DNA of 28,367 nt from Firm-04 sp045617625 (GCA_045617625.1 JAZLJA010000017.1:1-28367), one strand, 5' to 3'; shown: positions 14,100 to 22,385, numbered from the stretch's first letter. Program-made: numbers and translations. The notes: generated from the letters alone by a model not told the origin.

Positions 14100-14105
14100 C
14101 TATGC

Positions 14106-14134
14106 TTGCATTTTCTGATAAATTATGTTATACT
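14106..14134 (+). promoter_or_regulatory. Promoter of the C39-like lipoprotein gene
   Basis: TTGCAT (14106-14111) and TATACT (14129-14134) are 17 bases apart. They begin seven bases after the small RNA terminator, so the two transcription units look separate. Confidence 0.8.
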
Positions 14135-14164
14135 ATAGAAAAAAAGCGGAAAGGAAGTAGTCTC

Positions 14165-15001
14165 TTGAAAAGATATAAAATAAAAAGCATTGCCGTATTT
14201 CTGTTGTATTGTGCGATGCTGAGCGGCTGTAATCTCGTTGAACCCGTTGATGAAAACAGCCTGTCACCCATGCCGACCAATACCGCCTTTTCAGAACATT
14301 CTGCATTGGAAGATGAATTGAATGCTGCGACATCAACCACGGTCAAACGAGATGTTCCGACAACGATGCTGATTCATAATGTCCCGTTTCAAACTCAGAT
14401 CGGCGTTTTGCCGACAGGCTGTGAACTGTTCAGTGCGTTGATGGTGCTGAATTATTACGATGTAGGCGCAACGATCGAAGATGTCGTTGAAAAGACAAAA
14501 TCGGAATATCCGGAAAAAATCGGTGAGAAAGTATATGCACCGAAACCGACAGAAGCTTTTATCGGTGCGCCTGACGATAAAACCAGTTTTGGATGCTATC
14601 CGCCTGTTGTGGTGGATATGATGTCGAAATTGCTGCCTGAATCGCTGACTGCTGTGGATACAACAGGTATGGAACTGAAAGAACTGGCAGAAACATATCT
14701 TCCGCTGGAGCGTCCGATCCTCGTTTGGGCAACGATTGACATGGAGGAGAGCTACCGGAAGATTGGCTGGTATCTGAAAGATGCGGACGGAAATCCGACA
14801 GATGAATGGTACTTCTGGAACGCTCCTGAGCATTGTTTGGTTTTGATTGGATACAATGAGAATTACTATTTCTTCAACGACCCACTCTCTGAGGGCTCGC
14901 CTACTCCGTTTGAACGCAAACTTGTTGAGCAGCGTTTTGGGGAACTTGGGAAAATGAGTGTTGTGGTTTGTCCGACAAGCGAAGTGCAAGCTGAAACCTG
15001 A
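14165..15001 (+). CDS. Lipoprotein with C39-like cysteine peptidase domain
   Basis: This 278-residue protein starts at a TTG preceded by GGAAAGGAAG (seven-base spacer); the frame is open upstream but without a ribosome site. The N-terminus is a classical lipoprotein signal with lipobox LSGC (Cys22), so the protein is anchored outside the membrane. After a Thr/Ser/Pro linker, the C39_2-type papain-like domain (about 70-270) has Cys86 in PTGCELFSALMVLNYY, His223 in PEHCLVLIGY and Asn238/Asp239 in FFNDP. Members are predicted peptidases or peptide-binding proteins; substrates are mostly unknown. There is no ABC transporter, so it is not a bacteriocin-type C39 exporter. It sits directly after the small RNA gene and ends in its own terminator. 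Confidence 0.87.
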   Translation: MKRYKIKSIAVFLLYCAMLSGCNLVEPVDENSLSPMPTNTAFSEHSALEDELNAATSTTVKRDVPTTMLIHNVPFQTQIGVLPTGCELFSALMVLNYYDVGATIEDVVEKTKSEYPEKIGEKVYAPKPTEAFIGAPDDKTSFGCYPPVVVDMMSKLLPESLTAVDTTGMELKELAETYLPLERPILVWATIDMEESYRKIGWYLKDADGNPTDEWYFWNAPEHCLVLIGYNENYYFFNDPLSEGSPTPFERKLVEQRFGELGKMSVVVCPTSEVQAET

Positions 15002-15011
15002 TAGAAATGTG

Positions 15012-15044
15012 ACTCCGATGCGTTATGCAGCATCGGAGTTTTTT
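15012..15044 (+). terminator. Rho-independent terminator after the C39-like lipoprotein
   Basis: ACTCCGATGC and GCATCGGAGT form a perfect 10-bp stem around an eight-base loop, followed by six T residues. Confidence 0.9.
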
Positions 15045-15060
15045 CATCGAAATCGAATTT

Positions 15061-15088
15061 GGCGGAGCAGCTTTTCAGCAACTCCGCC
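15061..15088 (-). terminator. Possible terminator of the GH31-PH-FkbM operon
   Basis: On the minus strand GGCGGAG and CTCCGCC form a 7-bp GC-rich stem nine bases after the FkbM stop. The following U-run is poor (AAATTCGATTTC), so efficiency is doubtful. Confidence 0.45.
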
Positions 15089-15097
15089 GATGATTCA

Positions 15098-16195
15098 TTA
15101 GCCCTCGCCGCCTGCGAATGAACCTGCAGGATCATCGCAAATGGCGTAAAGATTCGTTTCCCATGCAGGAATATAGAGCTGATGCCGAATATAAAGCTTA
15201 TAGCGTGGATTGATGCGCTTGACAAGCAGCGGAAGTTCAAACATGTCTTCATTGCGGTGATAGAGCGAGATCATCAGTTTTGGACCAAATCGAGCAATCG
15301 AGCGGCTTGCACCCCAGATTGCTTCACGCTCTGCGCCTTCAACATCCATTTTCAGCAAGGTGACAGGATGTCCTGCCAGCAAATTATCTACCGAACGTGC
15401 AGGCATGACAGTACCATCTGCCGAAACAGCCGACTGTCTTCCCGCCTTGTTTGCGAACGGGAGTTCGGTATCGACACACCAAGCAGCACACTGGTAGCAT
15501 TTTACAGAGGGCGTGTCACCGACAAATTTTGTCAGCTTCTTGTAGTTTTTACGGTCCGGCTCCACAGCAATGATGCGATGAAACTTGCCACGAGTATAGT
15601 CAAGCAGTTCGCGGATACTGTCTCCATTGTAAGCACCCAGATCAACAAAGCTTTCATGATTGGTCGGGCAAATGACGTGATTCCAAATCTCATCCTTGGT
15701 GTCCACAATATCCATAAGATACTGCGGCTTACCGCTGATCTTGAAATTGAGGATATTGGCATAAACGCGGCGTGAATGTTCATCCGCCAACATTTGATAC
15801 ACTTCATCAATTTCGGCAGCGTGAGCATCACAGTATTCTCTTGTGAACAGTCCACCGCCCACCACAGGTACATCCGGCACAATCAGTGGATGTTTTTTCG
15901 CAAGTTCCTGCATTTTATCGACCATCGCAGGCTGACAAACCGCAAATGCAAGCACAATGATGAAATCATCGCACTGCGCTTCGATATCGGAAAGTTTCTG
16001 TACGTGATAACCAGCGAAATCGTGACCGCGCACAAATTCGTCGCTGGCAAAAATGCCTGCAACGGAGATGTGATAGGTACGCATCGCTGACAAGATCCGG
16101 ACCGCGCCATCACCCATACCGTAGAGATAAATCGGTCTGGTTTCGTTTTTGAGGCGTTCCCAGGCAGATTCTTTTTCCGTCAAAAATTCGAGCAT
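15098..16195 (-). CDS. FkbM-family SAM-dependent methyltransferase
   Basis: The 365-residue protein has an N-terminal Rossmann-like domain (PIYLYGMGDGAVRIL at about 21-35, then VLAFAV) and a C-terminal FkbM-type methyltransferase domain. There the SAM-binding motif is FVDLGAYNGDS at about 183-193, followed by IIAVEPD. LLKMDVEGAE, a hallmark of the family, lies at about 280, followed by LMISLYHR. FkbM enzymes O-methylate sugars, polyketides or other small molecules. The N-terminal domain resembles ones found in surface polysaccharide clusters. The ATG at 16195 has AAAGGA 13 bases upstream, a longish spacer; an upstream TTG has none. It is third in an operon with a GH31 enzyme and a PH-domain protein. 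Substrate unknown, a glycan is plausible. Confidence 0.88.
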   Translation of the reverse strand: MLEFLTEKESAWERLKNETRPIYLYGMGDGAVRILSAMRTYHISVAGIFASDEFVRGHDFAGYHVQKLSDIEAQCDDFIIVLAFAVCQPAMVDKMQELAKKHPLIVPDVPVVGGGLFTREYCDAHAAEIDEVYQMLADEHSRRVYANILNFKISGKPQYLMDIVDTKDEIWNHVICPTNHESFVDLGAYNGDSIRELLDYTRGKFHRIIAVEPDRKNYKKLTKFVGDTPSVKCYQCAAWCVDTELPFANKAGRQSAVSADGTVMPARSVDNLLAGHPVTLLKMDVEGAEREAIWGASRSIARFGPKLMISLYHRNEDMFELPLLVKRINPRYKLYIRHQLYIPAWETNLYAICDDPAGSFAGGEG

Positions 16196-16258
16196 AGTCG
16201 AGCAGCATTCCTTTCTGTTGTGCAATCAATCGCCGAAAGAGGCGTTGGAATGAACGAA

Positions 16259-16726
16259 TTAGTAGTGTGCGTCATCACCGCAGTCGCAGTAATCGCAATC
16301 GCAGTCATTTTCCTCCATATGATGTCCGTGATGAGGCGGTCTTTCACCGTAAAGATCACGGCCGCGAGTGTTATAGCGGTCGCGTTCTGCATTGATCTGT
16401 TCCTCGATTGCCTGCAAGAAATCACGGGGATTCTTCACACAGTGGATTTCCTTCTGCGGTGTATCAGTATCGCGGATATACAGCAGAATCGAGCCGCAAC
16501 CGATGATACGCTGCCAGAAAGGCAGCAAAAGTTTTTTATCGGTCACTTTGTAAAGGTCAAATTCATCTTCTTTCAGGTTGAACAGACCTTCTCGTGTAAC
16601 GAACTTCGATTTCTTCAGAATATATTTTGTGAATGTCCAAGGAAGCCCGAAAATGGTGCGTTTACGTTCGCTCCAGATTTCATCGGGTTCTTTTTTGGTG
16701 TCTTTGATTTCGTCTGCGTTTGCCAT
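16259..16726 (-). CDS. PH-domain (bPH_2-like) protein with Cys/Asp/His-rich tail
   Basis: The 155-residue protein has a bacterial pleckstrin-homology-like domain (about 18-113), with strands such as RTIFGLPWTFTKYILKKSKFV, REGLFNLKEDEFDLYKVTDK and SILLYIRDTDTPQKEIHCVKNP, ending in helix RDFLQAIEEQI. This pattern fits YdbS/bPH_2-type domains that usually accompany membrane proteins, but here no membrane segment is present. The last 25 residues are exceptional: PHHGHH, then CDCDYCDC, then DDAHY, four His or more and four Cys with acidic residues, likely to bind metal. ATG follows AAGGAG by seven bases. It lies 23 bases after the GH31 gene in the same operon. Role unknown. Confidence 0.75.
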   Translation of the reverse strand: MANADEIKDTKKEPDEIWSERKRTIFGLPWTFTKYILKKSKFVTREGLFNLKEDEFDLYKVTDKKLLLPFWQRIIGCGSILLYIRDTDTPQKEIHCVKNPRDFLQAIEEQINAERDRYNTRGRDLYGERPPHHGHHMEENDCDCDYCDCGDDAHY

Positions 16727-16749
16727 AAAATCGCTCCTTTTTATATATG

Positions 16750-19119
16750 TTACAGGCTGATTTTTGTGATGCCGTTCTTTTGAGCGTTCATCAAAATATT
16801 AGTGCCTGCAATACAAAACCGGAATTGTTTGTTTGTGGCGGGATACTCAACCGTGATTTGCTGTCCCTCCCGCTTTGCAGTGATGGTCATTTCCTTGCCG
16901 TCTTCTGCTCGATAGATATCGCACGAAGCTATGTGACCATCTTCAAGTCCGCAAATGAGAAATGTTGTGCCATTCAGATAATCGTAAACGACATCCGTTT
17001 GGAAATTACCAAGCCCGATTATTGAATTCGGCTTGACATAGATTGGCATTTGGAGATAGTTGCACGTTCTGTGCAGCCATCTTCCGCCTTCGATCAGTTT
17101 GGAATCAGGTTTACTGAGTAAATCGAACCATTTGCCGTTTGGAAGGTAGAATTCGACTTCTCCGCTTGGATCAAATACAGGCGCACACAACAGTTTTTCA
17201 CCAAGCATGTATTGACGGTCAAGGGTACGGCAAGCAGGGTCATCAGCAAAATCAATGACCATCGCACGCATCATCGGCACACCTGTTTCATGCGTGTGAT
17301 TTGCTTCCGCCCAAAGATAAGGCATCAGTTTTCCTTTGAGATTTGTGAAATGCCGCAATACGGCGCAAGCGTTTTCGGGATTTGCAGGGTCATCCTCTTC
17401 ATATGCCCATGGGACACGATAAGAAGTGGATCCGTGCAATCGGCTGTGTGTGCTCATCAAGCCGAACGCACACCAGCGTTTGTAAACATCGGGTGATGCT
17501 GTTTGCTCAAAACCACCGATGTCATGGCTGAAAAAGCCAAATCCCGATGCGCACAGCGATAGACCGCCGCGCAGGGTTTCCGCCATTGCAGAATATTCAG
17601 CAGCGCAGTCACCGCCCCAGTGGACAGGAAATTTCTGTCCACCTGCTGTTGCACTTCTGGCGAACAGACAGGTATTGTCTTTGCCCATGCAGGATTCAAG
17701 GGCTTCAAACACGACTTTGTTATAGAGGTAGGTGTAATAATTATGCATGGCAAGGGGATCTGAACCATCAAAATAGACGACATTGGTTGGAATTCGCTCG
17801 CCAAAATCGGTTTTGATCGCAGTGACACCTTGCGCACACAGGGTTCGGATACCGTCAGCAAACCATTTGCATGCTTCAGGATTGGTGAAATCAACAATTG
17901 CCATGCCTGGCTGCCACATATCCGTTTGGAAGATTCCGCCATCCTGCATATGGATGAAATAGCCTTTCTCCAAGCCCTCGTCAAACAATGCGGATTGCTG
18001 TGAAATATAGGGGTTAATCCAAACACAGATGCCGATGTTCTTTTCATGCTTGAGTCTGGAGAGCATCCCCTGCGGGTCAGGAAACTGCGTTTTATCCCAG
18101 GAAAAAGATGTCCAGGTATAACCTTTCATCCAGAAGCAATCGAAGTGAAACATCTGAAGCGGAATTTTGCGTTCCGTCATTCCGTCAATAAACGATGTGA
18201 CGGTTTGTTCATCGTAATCGGTGGTGAATGAAGTTGACAACCAGAGCCCCATTGTTTTTGCCGGAGGCAAAGCAGGTTTTCCGGTCAGTGTCGTATATGT
18301 TGAAAGCACATCCGCACAGTTTTCGCCGCCGATGATGAAATATTCGAGGGATTCACCAAACACGGTTGTACTGATTTTAGAAACGGTATCAGATGCCGCT
18401 TCATAGCTTACATAACCTGTATGGTTGGTGAAGACACCGTATCCGCGGGAACTCAGATAAAAAGGAACACATTTGTAGCTTTGGTCAGAACAGGTGCCGC
18501 CGTCTGCATTCCAGATATCAATGCTTTGACCATTTTTGACAAACGGAGTAAATTTTTCTCCAAACCCGTAGAGATATTCACCTACACTCAACGTAAGCTG
18601 TTCACGCAGAAAAGAAGAACGCTTGTCCGCAGGAATACTCCAGAAACTATCGTTTGCTTTGGCATTCAGTCGATTCTGTGTTGTTGCAGCATCCTCTTGA
18701 ATATAAGAAGTGCTGCGCCAGCCACATCCTGTCAGATGTTTGTTCTCATATAAAAATGTGACATTCCAATCTTTGCCTTTTTGAATACGTACAGATGTTT
18801 TTCCCGACTCTAGTGTTACAGCATCATCGGTTTCCGAAATTTTCGGAATGAATTGAAAGTTCTCATTCAGTTCAAATTTTGGAGCATGGTCAACAACACC
18901 TTTGTGGTGAACAATAGAGACCTTAATGGTGTTTTCCAAAGTCGAAGCATAAATGATTTCAAATGTGACGCCGCCAAGCGTCATGCCTCGGTGAAAGATA
19001 TGCGATGAAGTGGCAAACACATGAACTGCATTATTTTTCACCTGCACATCGTATGGCTGAACGGCATAATCAACAGTGTATCCACGTTGATTGAGCCAAA
19101 AGCCGTCGGCAAATTTCAT
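16750..19119 (-). CDS. yicI: GH31 alpha-xylosidase (YicI-like)
   Basis: A 789-residue glycoside hydrolase family 31 enzyme. The N-terminal beta-sandwich (about 1-280) precedes a TIM barrel, with MGLWLSTSFTTDY at its start. The catalytic nucleophile is Asp438 in KTDFGERIP, a form typical of alpha-xylosidases rather than alpha-glucosidases, and the acid/base is Asp504 in HWGGDCAAEY; their 66-residue spacing equals that in E. coli YicI. No signal peptide is present, so it acts inside the cell, probably removing alpha-xylose from isoprimeverose or xyloglucan oligosaccharides after uptake. ATG at 19119 is supported by GAGGT eight bases upstream; a GTG seven codons earlier has none. It heads an operon with the PH protein and FkbM enzyme. 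No transporter is adjacent. Confidence 0.93.
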   Translation of the reverse strand: MKFADGFWLNQRGYTVDYAVQPYDVQVKNNAVHVFATSSHIFHRGMTLGGVTFEIIYASTLENTIKVSIVHHKGVVDHAPKFELNENFQFIPKISETDDAVTLESGKTSVRIQKGKDWNVTFLYENKHLTGCGWRSTSYIQEDAATTQNRLNAKANDSFWSIPADKRSSFLREQLTLSVGEYLYGFGEKFTPFVKNGQSIDIWNADGGTCSDQSYKCVPFYLSSRGYGVFTNHTGYVSYEAASDTVSKISTTVFGESLEYFIIGGENCADVLSTYTTLTGKPALPPAKTMGLWLSTSFTTDYDEQTVTSFIDGMTERKIPLQMFHFDCFWMKGYTWTSFSWDKTQFPDPQGMLSRLKHEKNIGICVWINPYISQQSALFDEGLEKGYFIHMQDGGIFQTDMWQPGMAIVDFTNPEACKWFADGIRTLCAQGVTAIKTDFGERIPTNVVYFDGSDPLAMHNYYTYLYNKVVFEALESCMGKDNTCLFARSATAGGQKFPVHWGGDCAAEYSAMAETLRGGLSLCASGFGFFSHDIGGFEQTASPDVYKRWCAFGLMSTHSRLHGSTSYRVPWAYEEDDPANPENACAVLRHFTNLKGKLMPYLWAEANHTHETGVPMMRAMVIDFADDPACRTLDRQYMLGEKLLCAPVFDPSGEVEFYLPNGKWFDLLSKPDSKLIEGGRWLHRTCNYLQMPIYVKPNSIIGLGNFQTDVVYDYLNGTTFLICGLEDGHIASCDIYRAEDGKEMTITAKREGQQITVEYPATNKQFRFCIAGTNILMNAQKNGITKISL

Positions 19120-19202
19120 ACTGGTGTACCTCTTTCGCACGATATGTGCATATTTTCTCTATATCTTCGTATTTCTATCGCTTTTGAATACGATACAAGG
19201 TT

Positions 19203-19231
19203 ATTGTACCATAAAAATGAAAACTTGTCAA
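19203..19231 (-). promoter_or_regulatory. Promoter of the GH31 operon
   Basis: On the minus strand a perfect TTGACA (19226-19231) and TACAAT (19203-19208) are 17 bases apart. The leader of about 77 bases contains a 7-bp inverted repeat TCGTATT/AATACGA. No catabolite-response element was identified with confidence. Confidence 0.85.
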
Positions 19232-19310
19232 TAAACAGAGGCGATTTTCGTCAGAGATTTATTATATTCAATTTTCTGCTAGAAATATACTGGAATTTAC
19301 GGTATGAATA

Positions 19311-19319
19311 TGGTATAAT
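19311..19319 (+). promoter_or_regulatory. Extended -10 promoter of the SDR gene
   Basis: TGG-TATAAT forms an extended -10 element (TGn). The -35 region 17 bases upstream (TGGAAT) is weak, consistent with extended -10 promoters. The predicted 5' end starts with a hairpin, AGCTTG (19325-19330) with CAAGCT (19341-19346). Confidence 0.65.
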
Positions 19320-19376
19320 AAATCAGCTTGTGAATATAAACAAGCTATGAATATAATTGATACGGAGGCATCGAAA

Positions 19377-20123
19377 ATGATTTCTTTGGATGGTAAATGG
19401 GCACTGGTGACAGGTGCGAGCCGCGGAATCGGTCGGCTTGCGGCAAGAGAACTTGCAAAACGCGGATGTAATCTTGTATTGCTCAGCCGTGATCCGGCAC
19501 ATACAGCTCCCCTGCTCAACGAATTATCTTCTTTACCGATTTCGTGCTATGGTGTGGCGGCTGATTTGTCGGATGAACATTCTGTGCAGAAAGCGCTGCA
19601 GGAGATTGACGCAAAAGGGACACAAATTGATATTATTCTGAATAACGCAGGTGTTCAGATCGCATATCGCACTGAGTATCTGCGAACTCCTGCTGAGGAT
19701 TATGCTTTAAGTTTTCAAATCAACACGATTGCCCCAATGATGATCTGCTATCATTTTCTGCCGAAGATGATTGCACGCGGTTTTGGCCGAATTGTCAACA
19801 CGACAAGCGGCATTGCATTGGAGCCTGAACAGGCTGGCTACTCAGCAAGTAAAGCCGCTCTTGACAAGGTGACAATCGACTTGGGCTCCAAGCTGAACGG
19901 TACAGATGTGACGATCAACCTGACCGACCCCGGCTGGTGTCGTACCGATCTTGGTGGACCAAATGCTCCAAATGCCCCCGAAAGTGCGATACCTGGCGTA
20001 ATCGTCGGCGCATTTATCAACGATAAACAATCCGGACGTTATTTCCGTGCTGGCGATTTCTATGGTATGACATTGGAAGAAGCTGTTGATAAAGCAGAAT
20101 CGCAAATGAAAGCTCCCTACTGA
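19377..20123 (+). CDS. Short-chain dehydrogenase/reductase
   Basis: The 248-residue protein is a classical SDR with the cofactor loop TGASRGIG (12-19), the NNAG motif at 89-92, catalytic Ser in TTSG (near 144) and YSASK (Tyr155, Lys159). The TGxxxGxG loop followed by SRD suggests a preference for NADP(H). The substrate cannot be read from sequence. The DPGWCRTDLGG segment after the active site is common among SDRs of carbonyl-reductase type. I chose ATG at 19377 for its CGGAGG eight bases upstream; the frame extends ten codons further upstream without a ribosome site. It is followed 28 bases later by a histidine phosphatase gene, probably in one operon, and diverges from the GH31 operon. Confidence 0.9.
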   Translation: MISLDGKWALVTGASRGIGRLAARELAKRGCNLVLLSRDPAHTAPLLNELSSLPISCYGVAADLSDEHSVQKALQEIDAKGTQIDIILNNAGVQIAYRTEYLRTPAEDYALSFQINTIAPMMICYHFLPKMIARGFGRIVNTTSGIALEPEQAGYSASKAALDKVTIDLGSKLNGTDVTINLTDPGWCRTDLGGPNAPNAPESAIPGVIVGAFINDKQSGRYFRAGDFYGMTLEEAVDKAESQMKAPY

Positions 20124-20151
20124 TTTCTTCGCTTGAAAGGACATATCTGCA

Positions 20152-20880
20152 ATGAAATTGATATTTGTTCGGCATGGTGATCCTGATTATGAACACGATT
20201 CGCTGACACCGCAAGGCGAAGTGGAAGCCAGACTTGCAGCTGAGCGTATTTCAAAACTGGACGTCACTGATTTCTATGTGTCCCCGCTTGGTCGTGCGCA
20301 GAAAACCGCTTCCTATACCCTTGAAAAAATGCAGCGTGAGGCTGTCACTTGTGACTGGCTGCGTGAATTTCATGCACCGATCCTTGAATTACACAGCAGG
20401 GAAAGGCATATTCCGTGGGACTGGCTGCCTGCCGACTGGACGATCATCCCGAATTTCTATGATAAAGACAAATGGCATGAGGAACCGATCATGCAGGAAG
20501 GTCATGTGTATGAAGAGGCAGTGCGTGTATATAAGGGAATGGATGGAATTCTGGCTTCACATGGTTATGAACGGGAAGGCGGTTTTTACCGCGCTGTGAA
20601 TCCGAATATGGATACACTTGTCTTTTTCTGTCATTTTGGTGTGGAATGTGTGATCCTGGGGCACCTGCTCGGTATCTCCCCAATGGTCTTGTGGCACGGC
20701 TTTTGTGCTGCACCATCGTCAATTACCATTCTCACTTCGGAAGAACGTCGTGAAGGGGTTGCTTATTTCAGAATGAATACATTTGGTGATACGGGACATC
20801 TGTATATAGCGGGAGAAAAACCGTCCTTTTCGGCGAGATTCTGCGAATTGTATCGCAATTTCGACGAAAGGCACGATTAA
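20152..20880 (+). CDS. Histidine phosphatase family protein
   Basis: The 242-residue protein opens with the RHG catalytic motif (Arg7-His8-Gly9, IFVRHGDPDYE) and has the second core histidine at His161 in FFCHFGVE. SPLGRAQKTA (44-53) supplies the second arginine of the phosphate pocket. It belongs to the phosphoglycerate mutase-like superfamily; substrates vary from sugar phosphates to nucleotides. Between about 75 and 112 there is a tryptophan-rich insertion (HIPWDWLPADW) that may cap the active site. AAAGG lies about 11 bases before the ATG. The gene follows the SDR closely, and no terminator is seen between it and the trkA promoter. Confidence 0.85.
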   Translation: MKLIFVRHGDPDYEHDSLTPQGEVEARLAAERISKLDVTDFYVSPLGRAQKTASYTLEKMQREAVTCDWLREFHAPILELHSRERHIPWDWLPADWTIIPNFYDKDKWHEEPIMQEGHVYEEAVRVYKGMDGILASHGYEREGGFYRAVNPNMDTLVFFCHFGVECVILGHLLGISPMVLWHGFCAAPSSITILTSEERREGVAYFRMNTFGDTGHLYIAGEKPSFSARFCELYRNFDERHD

Positions 20881-20896
20881 TCGTAATTTCATGCTG

Positions 20897-20925
20897 TTGA
20901 CTTTTTCGGCTAAATGGTGTATAGT
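20897..20925 (+). promoter_or_regulatory. Promoter of the trkA-trkH operon
   Basis: TTGACT (20897-20902) and TATAGT (20920-20925) are 17 bases apart, 89 bases before the trkA start. Confidence 0.8.
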
Positions 20926-21014
20926 ATTAAATAGCGGTTTTGCGCTCATACGCAGGCTGAAATCTTTCATAACAAAGGAGAATTTGTCAAACTTGTTTTG
21001 ACGATATCTTTCGT

Positions 21015-22370
21015 ATGGAAATTATAATCGTTGGTTGCGGCAAGGTTGGACAAACACTTGTCGAACGGCTTGGGGAAGAAGATAATAACATCACGATTGT
21101 TGATATATCGCCCCTCAAGGTCAATGAAATTCAGGACAGATATGACTGCATGGGTGTTGTCGGAAATGGTGCGACACATACTGTACTTGTAGAGGCCGGA
21201 ATTGAAACGGCTGATCTTCTCATTGCTGTGACAGGTTCTGATGAACTCAATCTTTTGTGCTGTTTGATTGCCAAAAAAGAGGGGAACTGTCAAACAATCG
21301 CCCGTGTCCGCAGTCCTCAGTATGCTATGGAAGCCGGATATTTCAAAGAGGAACTCGGCCTTGCAATGGTCATCAATCCTGAACAGGCAGCAGCTGCTGA
21401 AATCGCGCGCGTTCTTCAATTTCCGTCGGCAATGAAGATCGACACTTTTGCCAAGGGCAGAGTAGAACTTTTGAAATTCCGTTTGCCTGAAAATTCACCG
21501 CTTGTCGGGTGCAAGGTCAAAGAGATTTCTTCAAAAATGCACTGCGATGTTCTTATCTGCACGATTGAACGCGATGAAGACGTCTTCATTGCAAATGGTG
21601 AATTTGAATTCATGGAGCGGGATGTCATCTCAATTATCGCCGCACCCAAAAATGCGTATGCATTTTTCAAGAAGATCAATTATAAGGCAACACCTGTCAA
21701 GGATGTCATGATTGTCGGCGGCGGCGGAATTGCGCATTATCTCTGTACGATTCTACAGCGTTTCGGCACAGATGTGAAAATTATCGAGAAAAATGCGGCA
21801 CGCTGTGAGGTGCTTTCCGAAATGCTCCACGATGTGACCATTATTCACGGGGACGCAGCAGATCAGGATATTTTGCTTCAGGAAGGGATTGAAAGTGTCG
21901 GCGGATTCGTTGCTTTGACGAATCTGGACGAGGAAAATATCCTGCTTTCACTTTATGCAAAGTCGATGTCGAACGGAAAACTTGTGACAAAAGTGAATCG
22001 AATTGATTTTGATCAGGTGATCCGTCAGCTTGATTTGGATTCAATTATTTACCCGAAACACATCACTGCGGAGACCATTATCCGATATGTACGTGCAATG
22101 CGAAACACCATCGGCAGTAATGTCGAAACGCTTTATCAGGTGATTAAAGGTAAGGTTGAAGCGGCTGAATTTGTCATTACCGCAGGCAATGAGATGATCG
22201 GCATTCCGCTTTCTGATTTGAAATTCAAGGAAAATGTTCTGATAGCAGCGATCCTGCGGGATAAGAAAGTGATCATTCCCCGCGGTCAAGATATGATTGC
22301 CCAAGGCGATGCCGTGGTCATTGTATCTACACATCTGGGACTGCATGATATTCAGGAAATTCTGCGCTGA
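21015..22370 (+). CDS. trkA: Trk potassium uptake regulatory subunit TrkA
   Basis: A 451-residue peripheral membrane protein with two tandem RCK units. The first Rossmann domain starts at once with IIIVGCGKVG (3-12), and the second with VMIVGGGGIAHYL (from about 231). Each is followed by a TrkA_C domain (the first about 140-215, the last ending ILR). It binds NAD(H) or nucleotides and gates the TrkH channel. Although there is no ribosome site next to ATG 21015, the start is fixed by the family: the nucleotide-binding strand begins at residue 2. An AAAGGAG at 20974-20980 is too distant and instead precedes a five-codon TTG ORF. The trkH gene follows 15 bases after the stop. Confidence 0.94.
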   Translation: MEIIIVGCGKVGQTLVERLGEEDNNITIVDISPLKVNEIQDRYDCMGVVGNGATHTVLVEAGIETADLLIAVTGSDELNLLCCLIAKKEGNCQTIARVRSPQYAMEAGYFKEELGLAMVINPEQAAAAEIARVLQFPSAMKIDTFAKGRVELLKFRLPENSPLVGCKVKEISSKMHCDVLICTIERDEDVFIANGEFEFMERDVISIIAAPKNAYAFFKKINYKATPVKDVMIVGGGGIAHYLCTILQRFGTDVKIIEKNAARCEVLSEMLHDVTIIHGDAADQDILLQEGIESVGGFVALTNLDEENILLSLYAKSMSNGKLVTKVNRIDFDQVIRQLDLDSIIYPKHITAETIIRYVRAMRNTIGSNVETLYQVIKGKVEAAEFVITAGNEMIGIPLSDLKFKENVLIAAILRDKKVIIPRGQDMIAQGDAVVIVSTHLGLHDIQEILR

Positions 22371-22385
22371 TAGGAAGGGCATTTG

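Noticed and set aside
14102..14164. Upstream extension of the C39-like lipoprotein frame to 14102
   Set aside because: It would run through the promoter; the TTG at 14165 has the ribosome site and begins a proper lipoprotein signal peptide.
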